Of a DNA stretch of 64,000 bases, positions 44,601 to 50,984 are shown piece by piece. Each line of letters begins with the position of its first letter. Within the stretch, counting starts at the first letter, position 1. The notes beneath the pieces are model-generated. The model saw only the letters and a program-made list of their open reading frames with translations. It was not told the DNA's origin and did no database searches. The position numbers and the translations under genes are program-made. The stretch covers positions 7,109-71,108 of the forward strand of contig CAYIBK010000002.1 in the NCBI GenBank assembly GCA_964361645.1. Direction: 5' to 3'. Origin of the DNA: 2-01-FULL-39-33 sp964361645. GTDB taxonomy: Bacteria > Patescibacteriota > Patescibacteriia > 2-01-FULL-39-33.

Positions 44601-45453
44601 GGGAAATCAATGTCCTAATTCTTTATGTGGTAGGAATAACATTGATGTCTTAACTGATATAATTTCTAATTACACCGCCAGTGGTGGTACTAATCCCGCT
44701 GATGGCTTGGCTAAGGCTCAAGTAATCATTGACCCAGCAGCAGCACTTAATAAATTTGTCATTCTTATGGGTGATGGTGCTGCTAATACTGATAAGTTTT
44801 GTAATATTAATGATGTTTGGCCCTCTTGCACTAGCACTAATTTAGGTTGGAAATTGGCTTGTTTCGGTAATCAATATCAACAAGATTGTAGTGGTGATCC
44901 TATTGCTACCACTCTTAAATTGGATTCGAAATTAAAAATATATTCTGTAGCTTATGGAGCAGAAGCTGATAAGGAAGCCCTGAATAGAATCTCATCTAAT
45001 AATGGCGTCGGTAGTTGCGGCACTGGTTTTTGTCTGATGGGTAATGAAGGTGATTTAGACAACCTTTATATCAGTATTATTGATGAAATACAAAATAATT
45101 TAGCCATTGATTTTGAGATTAAGATAGGCAGTCAAACAACCAATTTTCATCTTAAGATGCCAATTTCTGGTCCGGGTGTTTTCAATAATCGCAACCTTGA
45201 TTTACCCCCTGGCTTTTGCACTCCCACCACTAATAATAGAAAAGTTAAGGTTTTAGGCTATGGGTTTACTCTGTCTATGACTAATCTAAGATTAAGCTAT
45301 TGTCCTTATCATCCAGCCACCGCTTATGAAACTGGTGTGGCCAGTGGCAATGTGGCGGGAGATTTTGAAGAGACAAAACCAGCTAGTAAATTGTTTGATA
45401 TTATAGCTATCATCAAGAATTTATTTTTTAATTTATTGAGCCAAATATTTTAG
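35638..45453 (+). CDS. Giant (3271-residue) pilin-module multi-domain adhesin with VWA domain
   Basis: Signal peptide about 10-32 and the same pilin module as its neighbour (helices 59-85 and 101-122, WMTSGGDPSKIEKAKK between). Then a Cys/Pro spacer, IPT/TIG-like domains (SIVPDNGAKNNYITIWGSHFG, about 345), Big_5-like domains (about 690 and 940), a LamG-type domain (about 1284-1507, YYKFNNSIVDSSGN), Cys-rich CGNGxxExGExCDDGN repeats (about 1650-1780 and 2634-2720), thrombospondin type 3 loops (about 2530-2620), and a C-terminal von Willebrand A domain (about 2934-3160) with the metal-site motif DLSGS. It most likely projects from the cell to bind partner cells or polymers. Confidence 0.88.
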   Translation: MRSKNPIKKIILSMLMVLIVIGIFGFLGLALAQEPDRFGLESATGVGLPQTDLRIAIINIIRFILGFLGIIAVIIILWGGYLWMTSGGDPSKIEKAKKTLVSAVIGLVIILSAFIIASFVINSLQGVLCQGDNCATESCPTPPCTPTCPNPPCTPGSSNQFTYINKFKDDSIPWVRTIGPSFSGVAKMPASATLEVGGYAKNKDGTIVSMELFTAPSTTPPIVFVAQSPFTDVQSDQEVVDNVFASWNSLAYAINNQYRAKISALLSGNRTIESRVIKTIVKPLHCFNNIQDQGETGIDCGGDPVVLGDDYCGACDGGPCVDDSDCDGGACLPDGTCAFPPFISSIVPDNGAKNNYITIWGSHFGDSPGSVMLIKDDVIMAFANVNTNPDCINGWNDTQIIFEVPDIALDSYEVMVESNIGLTSNTKEFEVNEISRPGICSVNPNYGINPDPLEIVGNSFPTAPDGQVYWNFKPDIFSSPSVTWINGTHASDIVPESGVGTTSIRIYNGVEYSNYYKFIISRGEIGDPCGTPGETVCSAENVCNTGLFCDPNQGCTCQVVVNACEPGAERDCEIDGETCVTKEFCPASGNWDDAVCTKVDPACVSGVTVEPATQSIFAWAFVYGNGYGFKPPQVIEDCSRVRECYPNQKLPSPAPWYEGVGATEGWDPVIHPNLSIEDPKACINSTISARFTQKMNEQSVKDYVKVFRCTSRDGTDCTPVNGEVQVYPTEEGVRDYFQFGSPTINNPTDFIANSWYKIVLTKGIKSIFNVEMDTSTQVVSNRFCNVAGITDAVYCWNFQTRETNTYCDPGCPECNPDPKTLNYYFQTQQFTTAVISDDNVCLMIDPWAYNWNWFSENEDKVMITNNGGIPQQIGTAYGENYNIFPGFTKVYAELTLTEQNDYCRVTTDFTNPVVMESPFCTRGIIQSPTPWINSKDACRNALVAARFSRDMHDESLTLNTITGLIENDANAKNGNIIVEECDHSENFEDAFPACESIKIAEATSLRIFTYSHDVDIQGLLAGDTSFGAGLAEGFVIDVNKKDIGGKPTADEYLASDMWYRVIILGGPEGVGGADNTGDGIPDGVLLTKNSITEQVRDGWDYNGDGFNDYYWVFKTSTHACDVSDVQVTPVENFLEFTDQTSQYDAFPQASNCNLLARCLLNWTWRSLIELGDTAVSESGEVIASITKLEVQVGICGAFDDNTIDPVQTATAHLDGDTNIRADEPGGKWGYGHLQVGYGQLAVIKYSPKNLTHFEDRRVDVDFNIDAKMSSIKFNDNTRLYKCTDAKAYYKFNNSIVDSSGNKYDSTNKSISYTTGYFGSAANFRGNANQYIQIKDDNNNLKIANALTISAWVRPTAPTSPLGRVVVSNYYWDLNPANQRGILLGDQWGCSGDSCVPTDEFQFMVYDATGNNAVASKPDFFKDNLNKWTHVVGVYELGVAVRLYINGVLAAQDITAVPAAIAYNLNLPTRIGARADNSGQGMWNGQIDDLRLYNKILTLNDIKALYTSSSECPAIGLVSKTLDPILPPVPIEAGPELSRKITARSSADYQVGAEYRMILKGGPNGLIAWNNNELSRLNFNSTGETGGEECEANIYPWTEQAGICTNTCLLSPSFDLCSVSGGRFAQCQNTVPDSNSDYCNNNCYNLGNNNTASCGNSVVETTKEECDDGNANNNDGCSNVCLWEGSDDSWGSICGNGRTENGENCDDGNTNNGDGCSSICLKEAARPSGSSANIPVCGNGTKERGEDCDDSNTTAGDGCSNTCLLEGSATTCGNGQVENGQADSFSWTFSAVNDPSVTISMNNCSNGIWQVLVKRGDIGADNIFICKRDALSMLDDNIWGKIIYKIKLVIAKFFGNSASAVAGDGCGVGYTKVTDFEETLEYLKQDSHVYTYVKDGYWDVDKKYKINVYEGTFDPVTNNIPKVAQEVTIKEYCKIDDVKVEIWPRGEESYNDNFFCVGDECGLHTSSLYDNDISSDSNLDAPVEDYDFPYVKINGTNVTDHNLANNQHLYLAWAINSVGYLIKSEGGLNWSVAGLPKFDLSVTDFDPNSNYSGEWLNLNSARVGAIDGQDVLTVGATQNPPPGLGLASTKAKDVNIKIFLCSNPWPDPQNFPYRDSANNCGATPCPNTNFEVYYCRDNGVVGEAEDLPSLDTSTIVYGGDPFKKEFLLQRADKSDAVGIRVVANDNHYSPLVWYRENFDPNRQGNPKSTSVNGYDAIAEGRTVYANAINIEPPVANRTLYPNIYLISYSEGADNDTQNIFQQMARFMKLNVGSNEEGGLPGISTCQNTPAYKCWDGSDCEAVNAGACMSDKGQLTRDTRRLGDIQDINWLLNDYQNQKRCSNDKFITCYSNAQCYGGGTCDYYYPDLPSGTYISGRSFSVWPSWQATLGNVLDSALPLDPLNASSGFDGCDSPYDPVTCWDEITKKMQCPTAAKVYSYFANNNGAIKNIYAFKEFNLGSWRPADWATVRFMNGDPFALAVESICRTFSGTCGNGTIEAGEDCNNCPFDVVCPSGNSCRQTGASWACTPDASFIDSDGDTIANKNDNCPFIANTDQLDTDGDKVGDACDNCLNIKNGSTSSTVTCLDKDSNGKLSQVEKAVCNQSDKDSDTVGDACDNCPNDYNKDQSVRPCLLPGCGDGVVQPGEDCDDGENPPTNAGTCNATCSAPTFCGDGFIQSLNGQGVSEVCDDNNGFSGDGCSNKCVIETGWVCVGVPTSVCHLPFCGDGLKKDTEVCDCGDGVGPLSAPSKCGNTGIAYNYTTYNIPPTANLNTYFIPYWNLTPVSWHFCNNACKDRTALPPYCSDGEWDNINEQCEGQSPTVPPTPIPSDGSFGWGRGLSATDQWACSNTCTDTGGYCGDDIKNGPEICEPAEEPYGELCANNCTWKACPPYTSNNITLSAFTGVPPSVEADMSDVPTCLSADKIKADFSITTSDPRAVIVFVNDLSGSMDGGPLNTLKSSLTAKIGDIFTAIPSAKIGLVSFSQTGRNDVGNQCPNSLCGRNNIDVLTDIISNYTASGGTNPADGLAKAQVIIDPAAALNKFVILMGDGAANTDKFCNINDVWPSCTSTNLGWKLACFGNQYQQDCSGDPIATTLKLDSKLKIYSVAYGAEADKEALNRISSNNGVGSCGTGFCLMGNEGDLDNLYISIIDEIQNNLAIDFEIKIGSQTTNFHLKMPISGPGVFNNRNLDLPPGFCTPTTNNRKVKVLGYGFTLSMTNLRLSYCPYHPATAYETGVASGNVAGDFEETKPASKLFDIIAIIKNLFFNLLSQIF

Positions 45454-45462
45454 AATGTAAAT

Positions 45463-45488
45463 TTGACAAAATTATTGTATAATATAAT
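45463..45488 (+). promoter_or_regulatory. Possible promoter after the giant adhesin
   Basis: TTGACA at 45463-45468 and overlapping TATAAT boxes at 45478-45483 and 45483-45488. Spacing (9 or 14) is short, so it may act as an extended -10 only. Confidence 0.45.
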
Positions 45489-45499
45489 TAGCCTATATT

Positions 45500-45612
45500 T
45501 ATCCCCACACCTATCTCATAATATCCCACAACTTATTGCGGGAATGAATAGGCATTATAAAATCCTTCCAGTGGGGGGTGTCTAATATCCCATCCAGGAA
45601 GGTGTGGGGATT
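45500..45612 (+). ncRNA. Structured leader RNA candidate
   Basis: ATCCCCACACCT near 45500 pairs with AGGTGTGGGGAT ending at about 45612, enclosing two further hairpins: CCCACAA/TTGCGGG, and CCTTCC(A)GTGGG with CCCAT(CC)AGGAAGG. This three-way arrangement ends 12 bases before the ATG at 45625 and hides the only G-rich stretch near it. It looks like a cis-acting regulatory RNA; no known class recognised. Confidence 0.55.
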
Positions 45613-45624
45613 TATTTTAAATTT

Positions 45625-46392
45625 ATGTTTGATCAAAATCCCATCGCACCATCAGGCCCAGTGCCGGGTGAACCCAAAAGACAAGTCCCTCCGCCAGCTA
45701 ATTTGCCAGGAACCCCTCAACCACCGCAAGTGGAAGATATTTTTTTGAAAACAGAAATACCTTCATCGGCTAAGATTTCTAGGCCAATACAGCCAGGCCA
45801 AGCTTCACAGATGCAGGTGAGCGGCGATGTTTTTGGCGGTAGGTCAGTCTGGGGCAATAAGGTTTTGTTGATAGTTTTGTCCTTGATTGGTTTGGCTATA
45901 ATTGGCGGTGTGGTTTGGGCAGCGGTTAGTTTTTTCTCTGGTAGAGAAGAAATTGTTAATACTAATTTAAATACTAATCTTAACACCAACATAAACACCA
46001 ACACAGAAATCAATACCAATACCGAAATTAATGAGAATGTTAACACTAATACTGATGTCAACACCAACACCAACACCAATACTAATGCTAATGAGAATGT
46101 TAATACCAATGAGAATACTAATGCCAATATAAATACCAACACCAATGTTCCTCTAGGCAAAGACAGCGATAATGATGGTTTAAGTGATGAAGAGGAAAAG
46201 CAGTTGGGCACCAATCCCAGTAATTTTGATACTGATGGCGATGGCCTAACCGATAGGGTGGAAGTTAGGATTTATCATACTGATCCATTAAAAAAGGATA
46301 CCGATGGCGATAGCTATAATGATGGTGATGAAGTGGTTAATGGCTTTGATCCTACCAAGGGTGGTGGTGCTAGGCTATTTGATGTGCCTTAA
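45625..46392 (+). CDS. Anchored surface protein with Asn/Thr repeat stalk and calcium loops
   Basis: 255 residues from ATG at 45625 (an in-frame GTG at 45604 lies in the structured leader). A Pro-rich cytoplasmic N-terminus, a membrane helix at about 80-103, a stalk of about 63 residues made of Asn/Thr/Glu repeats (NTNLNTN, NTEI, NENVNTN), then thrombospondin type 3-like loops DSDNDGLSDEEE, DTDGDGLTDRVE and DTDGDSYNDGDE. Likely an extracellular Ca-binding tip on a flexible low-complexity stalk. Confidence 0.85.
   Translation: MFDQNPIAPSGPVPGEPKRQVPPPANLPGTPQPPQVEDIFLKTEIPSSAKISRPIQPGQASQMQVSGDVFGGRSVWGNKVLLIVLSLIGLAIIGGVVWAAVSFFSGREEIVNTNLNTNLNTNINTNTEINTNTEINENVNTNTDVNTNTNTNTNANENVNTNENTNANINTNTNVPLGKDSDNDGLSDEEEKQLGTNPSNFDTDGDGLTDRVEVRIYHTDPLKKDTDGDSYNDGDEVVNGFDPTKGGGARLFDVP
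45954..46146 (+). repeat. Coding Asn/Thr minisatellite
   Basis: AATACTAA/AACACCAA-type codon repeats encode the Asn/Thr stalk of the 45.6-kb protein. Units vary in third positions, so the peptide repeat is kept rather than the DNA. Confidence 0.8.
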
Positions 46393-46460
46393 TTAATAAA
46401 AAATAAAACCAGCCCACCAATGGGCAGGTAAAAAATTAAAAATTAGAAATTAATTTAAAT

Positions 46461-47510
46461 ATGTTTGGTTCAAAGAAAAATAATATTATGTCCCCCAATG
46501 CCACTTCTTCAAAAGAAGAGGTTTATGTTATGCCCGAAAAATTTCATCCGCAAAAATCACAGCAATCATCCAATAAAACATTAGCGATTGTTATTATTAT
46601 CTTGTTGTTAATAGCGGTTTCTGCTGGATCTTATTTTATGTATAACATGTGGCAAAACAATCAGAATCAAACCAATCAAAATGTAGCTATTGTCAACCTC
46701 AACACCAATGCCAATGAGAATATTAATACCAATGAAAATAGGAATTTGAATAATAATGAAAATATTAATACCAATGAAAACGTTAATGCTACCACCACTT
46801 TGAATCTCAATGCTAACGACAATAGCAATAGCAATACTAATACCAACATCACTATCGATGAATTGGTTCCGCCTACACTTAGTGGTGATGCTGATAAAGA
46901 CGGCCTGACTGATTTAGAAGAAGCTTTAATCGGTACTTCGCCCAGTTCACCGGATTCAGATTTGGACGGCTATATAGACAGTGAAGAGTTAATTAGCGGT
47001 TATAATCCGATAATTAATCCCAATGGTGGCAAGCCATTTCGTTTAGCTGAAGCCGCCTTCATTAGTAAATTATCCACTAATTTCCCGGCTAATAATTTTC
47101 AAACTTTATATATTAAAGGCTGGTCTGTTAGCTTGATTGAGGCCCTGCACGAAGCCAGAATAATCACTGGCACAGGGGAGATGATAAAAATTTCTGTCAT
47201 AAACAATGATGATCAGATTTCAGCGGCTAATTGGTATCTATTTAATCATCCGCAAATTGCCCTAAGCCAATTGAGTAATTTGGAGTTTGGTAATTTTAAA
47301 GGCGTGCGTTCACCCAACGGCTTATCTGTTTATATTACCGATCAAACTAGGTCTAAGATTTATGCTTTTGAATATGATTTAGATACTACGTCTGAATTCC
47401 GCTACCCCTCAATATTTGAAATGATCATTAGAAATTTCCAATTAATCAATGAGCCAATTAACACCAATACCAATACTAATTCATCAACTGCTACTTCTAC
47501 CGGGCTTTAA
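46461..47510 (+). CDS. Anchored surface protein with Asn-rich stalk, calcium loops and C-terminal domain
   Basis: 349 residues. Cytoplasmic N-terminus to about 36, membrane helix about 37-60, Asn-rich stalk (NTNANENINTNENRNLNN) to about 130, calcium loops DADKDGLTDLEE and DSDLDGYIDSEE, then a 170-residue C-terminal domain (FRLAEAAFISKLSTNFPANNF, YIKGWSVSLIEALHEARI, SVYITDQTRSKIYAFEYD) and a short Asn/Thr tail. A paralogue in design of the 45.6-kb gene with an added domain. Function unknown; extracytoplasmic. Confidence 0.83.
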   Translation: MFGSKKNNIMSPNATSSKEEVYVMPEKFHPQKSQQSSNKTLAIVIIILLLIAVSAGSYFMYNMWQNNQNQTNQNVAIVNLNTNANENINTNENRNLNNNENINTNENVNATTTLNLNANDNSNSNTNTNITIDELVPPTLSGDADKDGLTDLEEALIGTSPSSPDSDLDGYIDSEELISGYNPIINPNGGKPFRLAEAAFISKLSTNFPANNFQTLYIKGWSVSLIEALHEARIITGTGEMIKISVINNDDQISAANWYLFNHPQIALSQLSNLEFGNFKGVRSPNGLSVYITDQTRSKIYAFEYDLDTTSEFRYPSIFEMIIRNFQLINEPINTNTNTNSSTATSTGL

Positions 47511-47519
47511 AACCAGACT

Positions 47520-48008
47520 ATGCTATTATTTGAAGTTAGCAAACAAACTAATATTTCGATTTCAGGCAAATGGCTTAGTGAGATAGCCAAAGCTTTCGAT
47601 CAAGAAAAAAAATTAAAGGGCAAATGGTATTTTTCTTTGGCTTTTGTTGATAGTAAAACCATCAAACGTCTCAATAAGATATATCGAGGTAAAAATAAAA
47701 TAACCGATGTTCTGAGTTTTGAGGAGGATTTCAAAAATTTTGTTGATTTGCCCATAGATAGAAAATATTTAGGTGAGATTGTCATTTGTGTGCCTCAAGC
47801 CAAAAAACAAGCTAAGGATATCAAGTGCAGTTTAAATAAAGAGATAGCTAGATTATTGGTGCACGGCCTAGCTCACTTATCTGGTTATGATCATGAAAGG
47901 AATGGGCTAAAGGCAGCGGATAGGATGCTACGCTTTGAAAAAAGAATACTGGTAAAATTAAAAATTTGGAGTATATTTAAATTTGAGGAGGAGCCAATCG
48001 ATTGTTGA
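47520..48008 (+). CDS. ybeY: Endoribonuclease YbeY
   Basis: 162 residues. The zinc motif H-x3-H-x5-H is in LLVHGLAHLSGYDHE near residue 120, preceded by NKITDVLSFE and LGEIVICVPQA. YbeY matures the 16S rRNA 3' end and takes part in ribosome quality control. Start ATG is 9 bases after the preceding stop. Confidence 0.95.
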   Translation: MLLFEVSKQTNISISGKWLSEIAKAFDQEKKLKGKWYFSLAFVDSKTIKRLNKIYRGKNKITDVLSFEEDFKNFVDLPIDRKYLGEIVICVPQAKKQAKDIKCSLNKEIARLLVHGLAHLSGYDHERNGLKAADRMLRFEKRILVKLKIWSIFKFEEEPIDC

Positions 48009-48038
48009 AATTAACACTGAACACATTTTTTATTCAAT

Positions 48039-48077
48039 TGTTCACTTATTAACATTTGAGGTGAACAGTTTTTTTTA
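48039..48077 (+). terminator. Intrinsic terminator after ybeY
   Basis: TGTTCAC (48039-48045) pairs with GTGAACA (48061-48067), followed by a long T run. Confidence 0.85.
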
Positions 48078-48084
48078 CTATAAT
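48056..48084 (+). promoter_or_regulatory. ftsA promoter
   Basis: TTGAGG at 48056-48061, a 17-base spacer, TATAAT at 48079-48084. It overlaps the ybeY terminator and gives an ftsA leader of about 105 bases that contains the structured repeat. Confidence 0.65.
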
Positions 48085-48098
48085 TAAAGTAACTTGAA

Positions 48099-48166
48099 GT
48101 TTACCCTATTAAGCAGGCAACTTCGTCGCCAAAAATAATTCCATAATTTTTACTTAATAGGGTTAA
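48099..48166. repeat. Structured repeat element, copy 1 (ftsA leader)
   Basis: Outer stem CCCTATTAAG/CTTAATAGGG encloses two hairpins. Copy 2 is at 50804-50874 with the same plan and different stem bases. Read on the minus strand every mismatch becomes a G-U pair, which suggests the functional RNA is the minus-strand one. Confidence 0.7.
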
Positions 48167-48194
48167 CTATCAATTTCTAGTTTAATATAAATCC

Positions 48195-49445
48195 ATGCTT
48201 AGAGATAATCTAATAACCGGTTTGGATATCGGTTCTACTGCCATTAGAGTGGTAGTGGGCCAGAAGTCCAAGGGTGAAGAAAAATTGAAAATCATTGGGG
48301 CAGTTGAAGTTCCAGCTCAAGGTATAAGCAAAGGCGTTGTTACCAGTGTTGAGGATGCTGTTTCTTCAATTTCTTCGGCTTTGGAAAAAGTTGAAAGAAT
48401 GATCGGTCAGCCTATTGAACATGCTTGGGTGGGTATATCAGGCAGTCATATAATTGATCAGGAAAGCAAAGGAGTGGTAGCAGTTTCAAAAGCTGACGGC
48501 GAGATTAGAGAAGAGGATGTAGAAAGAGTTATTGAAGCGGCTCAAGCTATCGCCACTCCCCCCAACTACGAAATACTCCATGCTATTCCTAAAAGTTTTA
48601 CCGTTGATTCTCAAACTGGCATTAAAGATCCAATTGGTATGAATGGTATCAGGTTGGAAGTTGAAACTCAGATTATTCAAGGACTCATTTCACAAATTAA
48701 AAATCTAACCAAATGTATCTATAGAACCGGAATTGATATTAATGATCTAGTTCTTTCTATCTTAGCTACTTCGGAAAGTGTTTTAACCAATCGTCAAAAA
48801 GAATTAGGAGTGGTAGTGGTTAATTTGGGAGGTGCGACATCCAGCATGGCTGTTTTTGAAGAAAATGATGTTTTACACACGGCCATTTTACCCATTGGTT
48901 CAGATTATGTTACCAACGATATTGCCTTGGGTTTGAAAATTTCCATTGATGCGGCTGAAAAAATAAAAATCCGGGAAGGCAGTTGTTTGCCGGAACAATT
49001 TAGGAAAAATGATTTTATTAAATATTCGGAATTAGGCGCTATTGAGGATGGCGATTTTAGCCAAAAAGAAGTGGCAGAGATAATACAAGCCAGAATAGAA
49101 GAAATAATGGAGAGCGTTGACAAGGAATTGAAAAAAATAGGCAAATCTGGTATGTTGCCAGCTGGAGTTGTTTTAACTGGCGGCGGAGCTAAATTAGAGG
49201 GTATTGTGGAAGTGGCAAAAAATATTTTGCGCCTGCCTGCTTCTATAGGTAATCCTCAAGAGTTGGTTTCAAATATTGGCAAGGTGAGTGATTTATCTTT
49301 CACTACAGCCATTGGTTTGGTTTTATGGGGCAGCCAACTTCAGACTCGTGGTAGGCGAGGTGGAAAAATACCATCACAAATCGGCGGTAGTATAGAGGGG
49401 ATAACTAAGAAAGTAATAAAGTGGTTTAAAAATATATTACCGTAA
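48195..49445 (+). CDS. ftsA: Cell-division protein FtsA
   Basis: 416 residues, actin-like. Phosphate-1 motif TGLDIGSTAIRVVVG at the start, the 1C domain with GISGSHI, the VVVNLGGATSSMAVF phosphate-2 segment, the GVVLTGGGAKLEGI adenosine motif, and a C-terminal amphipathic helix (VIKWFKNILP) that anchors to the membrane. FtsA tethers FtsZ filaments to the membrane. Next gene is ftsZ, 65 bases on. Confidence 0.96.
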   Translation: MLRDNLITGLDIGSTAIRVVVGQKSKGEEKLKIIGAVEVPAQGISKGVVTSVEDAVSSISSALEKVERMIGQPIEHAWVGISGSHIIDQESKGVVAVSKADGEIREEDVERVIEAAQAIATPPNYEILHAIPKSFTVDSQTGIKDPIGMNGIRLEVETQIIQGLISQIKNLTKCIYRTGIDINDLVLSILATSESVLTNRQKELGVVVVNLGGATSSMAVFEENDVLHTAILPIGSDYVTNDIALGLKISIDAAEKIKIREGSCLPEQFRKNDFIKYSELGAIEDGDFSQKEVAEIIQARIEEIMESVDKELKKIGKSGMLPAGVVLTGGGAKLEGIVEVAKNILRLPASIGNPQELVSNIGKVSDLSFTTAIGLVLWGSQLQTRGRRGGKIPSQIGGSIEGITKKVIKWFKNILP

Positions 49446-49510
49446 ATTAATTATTTAGATCTGCCAATAGGCAGTAATTAAAAATTAACAATTAACAATT
49501 TTATAATTAT

Positions 49511-50695
49511 ATGCCAGAAGTAAGATTGGAAGTAGAACCATTCGCTAAAATTAAAGTCATAGGTGTTGGAGGATCAGGTGGCTCAGCTATCAATCGCATG
49601 ATTTCATCTAAAATAAAGGGAGTTGAATTCATCGCCATCAATACCGATGTTCAGGCTTTGCATCATAACGATGCCAGGCATAAGCTTCATATTGGCGAAG
49701 CCACCACCAAAGGATTGGGAGCCGGTATGGACCCTAATGTTGGCTTTCAAGCTGCCCAAGAGAGCATTAATGATCTTAGAGATATCCTCAAGGGCGCTGA
49801 TATGGTTTTTATTACTTGTGGTTTAGGCGGTGGCACAGGCACTGGTGCTTCCCCGGTTGTAGCCCAGGTGGCCAAAGAGATTGGCGCCTTGGTGGTAGCG
49901 GTGGTTACTAAGCCCTTTGCTTTTGAGGGTGCTCAAAGAAGAGAGATAGCCGAAAGAGGCTATAAAGAGCTAGAACCTAGGGTTGATACTATTATCACTA
50001 TTCCTAATGATAAAATCTTACAAATTATTGATAAAAAAACATCTCTTTTAGATGCTTTCAAAACTGTTGATGATGTTCTGCGCCAAGGCATACAAGGAAT
50101 TTCTGAAGCGATTACCATTCCCGGTATTATTAATGTGGATTTTGCTGATGTGAAGGCGATTATGAATAATTCTGGTTCAGCTTTGATGGGTATAGGAGAG
50201 GCAACTGGAGAAAATCGAGCCGTTAGCGCTGCTAAAAAAGCCATTTCTTCTCCACTCTTGGATATTTCTATTGATGGCGCTAGAGGGGTTATGTTTATTT
50301 TAACTGGCGGTCCTAATTTAACTATGAATGAAGTTAATGATGTTGGCTCTATCATAGCTGAAAGCGTTGATACTAATGCCAAGATAATTTTTGGCACAGT
50401 TATAGACGAAAATATGAAGGATAAAGTTAGGGTTACGGTAGTGGCTACTGGTTTTGATGATAATAGACCAGTTTCTACCCGCTCTACATCACTAGAAGAA
50501 CCTAAATACCATGTCAGCCGACTTTTTTCCAAGAAAAATATTGATGACAGAATTGAAGAGGCCAAAAAATCCATTGAACAACCAAGAGAAGAAGTTTCTA
50601 AACCAGTTATGTCAGAACCAAAGTCTAATAAGCGGGTAGTTTCAGAAGAAGATGATTTGGAAATACCGGCTTTTATTCGTCGTAAAATGAAGTAA
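49511..50695 (+). CDS. ftsZ: Cell-division protein FtsZ
   Basis: 394 residues. Tubulin-like GTPase: GVGGSGGSAINRM, the tubulin signature CGLGGGTGTGASPVVAQ, and NVDFADVKAIM. A variable linker from about 325 leads to the C-terminal binding motif DLEIPAFIRRKMK that contacts FtsA. It polymerises into the division ring. Forms the ftsA-ftsZ operon. Confidence 0.97.
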   Translation: MPEVRLEVEPFAKIKVIGVGGSGGSAINRMISSKIKGVEFIAINTDVQALHHNDARHKLHIGEATTKGLGAGMDPNVGFQAAQESINDLRDILKGADMVFITCGLGGGTGTGASPVVAQVAKEIGALVVAVVTKPFAFEGAQRREIAERGYKELEPRVDTIITIPNDKILQIIDKKTSLLDAFKTVDDVLRQGIQGISEAITIPGIINVDFADVKAIMNNSGSALMGIGEATGENRAVSAAKKAISSPLLDISIDGARGVMFILTGGPNLTMNEVNDVGSIIAESVDTNAKIIFGTVIDENMKDKVRVTVVATGFDDNRPVSTRSTSLEEPKYHVSRLFSKKNIDDRIEEAKKSIEQPREEVSKPVMSEPKSNKRVVSEEDDLEIPAFIRRKMK

Positions 50696-50698
50696 TAA

Positions 50699-50806
50699 AG
50701 CAAGTTTCTACTTGCGTCAATAAGAATGTCATCCCGAGCGACTTTTGCCGTAGGCAAAAAAAGTCGAGGGATCTAGCAAGTTTCTACTTACGTCAATAAA
50801 AATGTT
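50699..50806. repeat. Direct repeat pair around a REP-like palindrome
   Basis: AGCAAGTTTCTACTT(G)CGTCAATAA at about 50699 recurs at about 50777 with one or two changes. Between the copies is GTCATCCCGAGCGAC...GTCGAGGGATC, an inverted REP core like that upstream of parA. Confidence 0.8.
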
Positions 50807-50874
50807 TACCCCGTTAAGTAGGCAATTTCGTTGCCAAAAATCCTTTCAAGATTTTTTACTTAACAGGGTAAATA
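50804..50874. repeat. Structured repeat element, copy 2 (downstream of ftsZ)
   Basis: ACCCCGTTAAG/CTTAACAGGGT outer stem, GGCAA-TTTCG-TTGCC and AAAAATC/GATTTTT hairpins. Homologous to 48099-48166 with compensatory changes in the outer stem. Confidence 0.7.
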
Positions 50875-50910
50875 CCGATTAAAGCCAGAGGAATCTAATT
50901 TTTAATTCTG

Positions 50911-50934
50911 CTCCCCAAGGGGAGTGGTTTTTTT
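50911..50934 (+). terminator. Intrinsic terminator
   Basis: CTCCCC-AA-GGGGAG hairpin followed after TGG by a seven-T run, between ftsZ and the nrdD promoter. Confidence 0.75.
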
Positions 50935-50984
50935 ATCCACAGCAGTATCAATATACTCACAAAAATACCTCTAAAAGTGATTTT

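Noticed and set aside
45954..46848. Apparent repeat array that could suggest CRISPR.
   Set aside because: Repeats are short, in frame, variable in third positions, with no spacers of fixed length; they encode Asn/Thr stalks.
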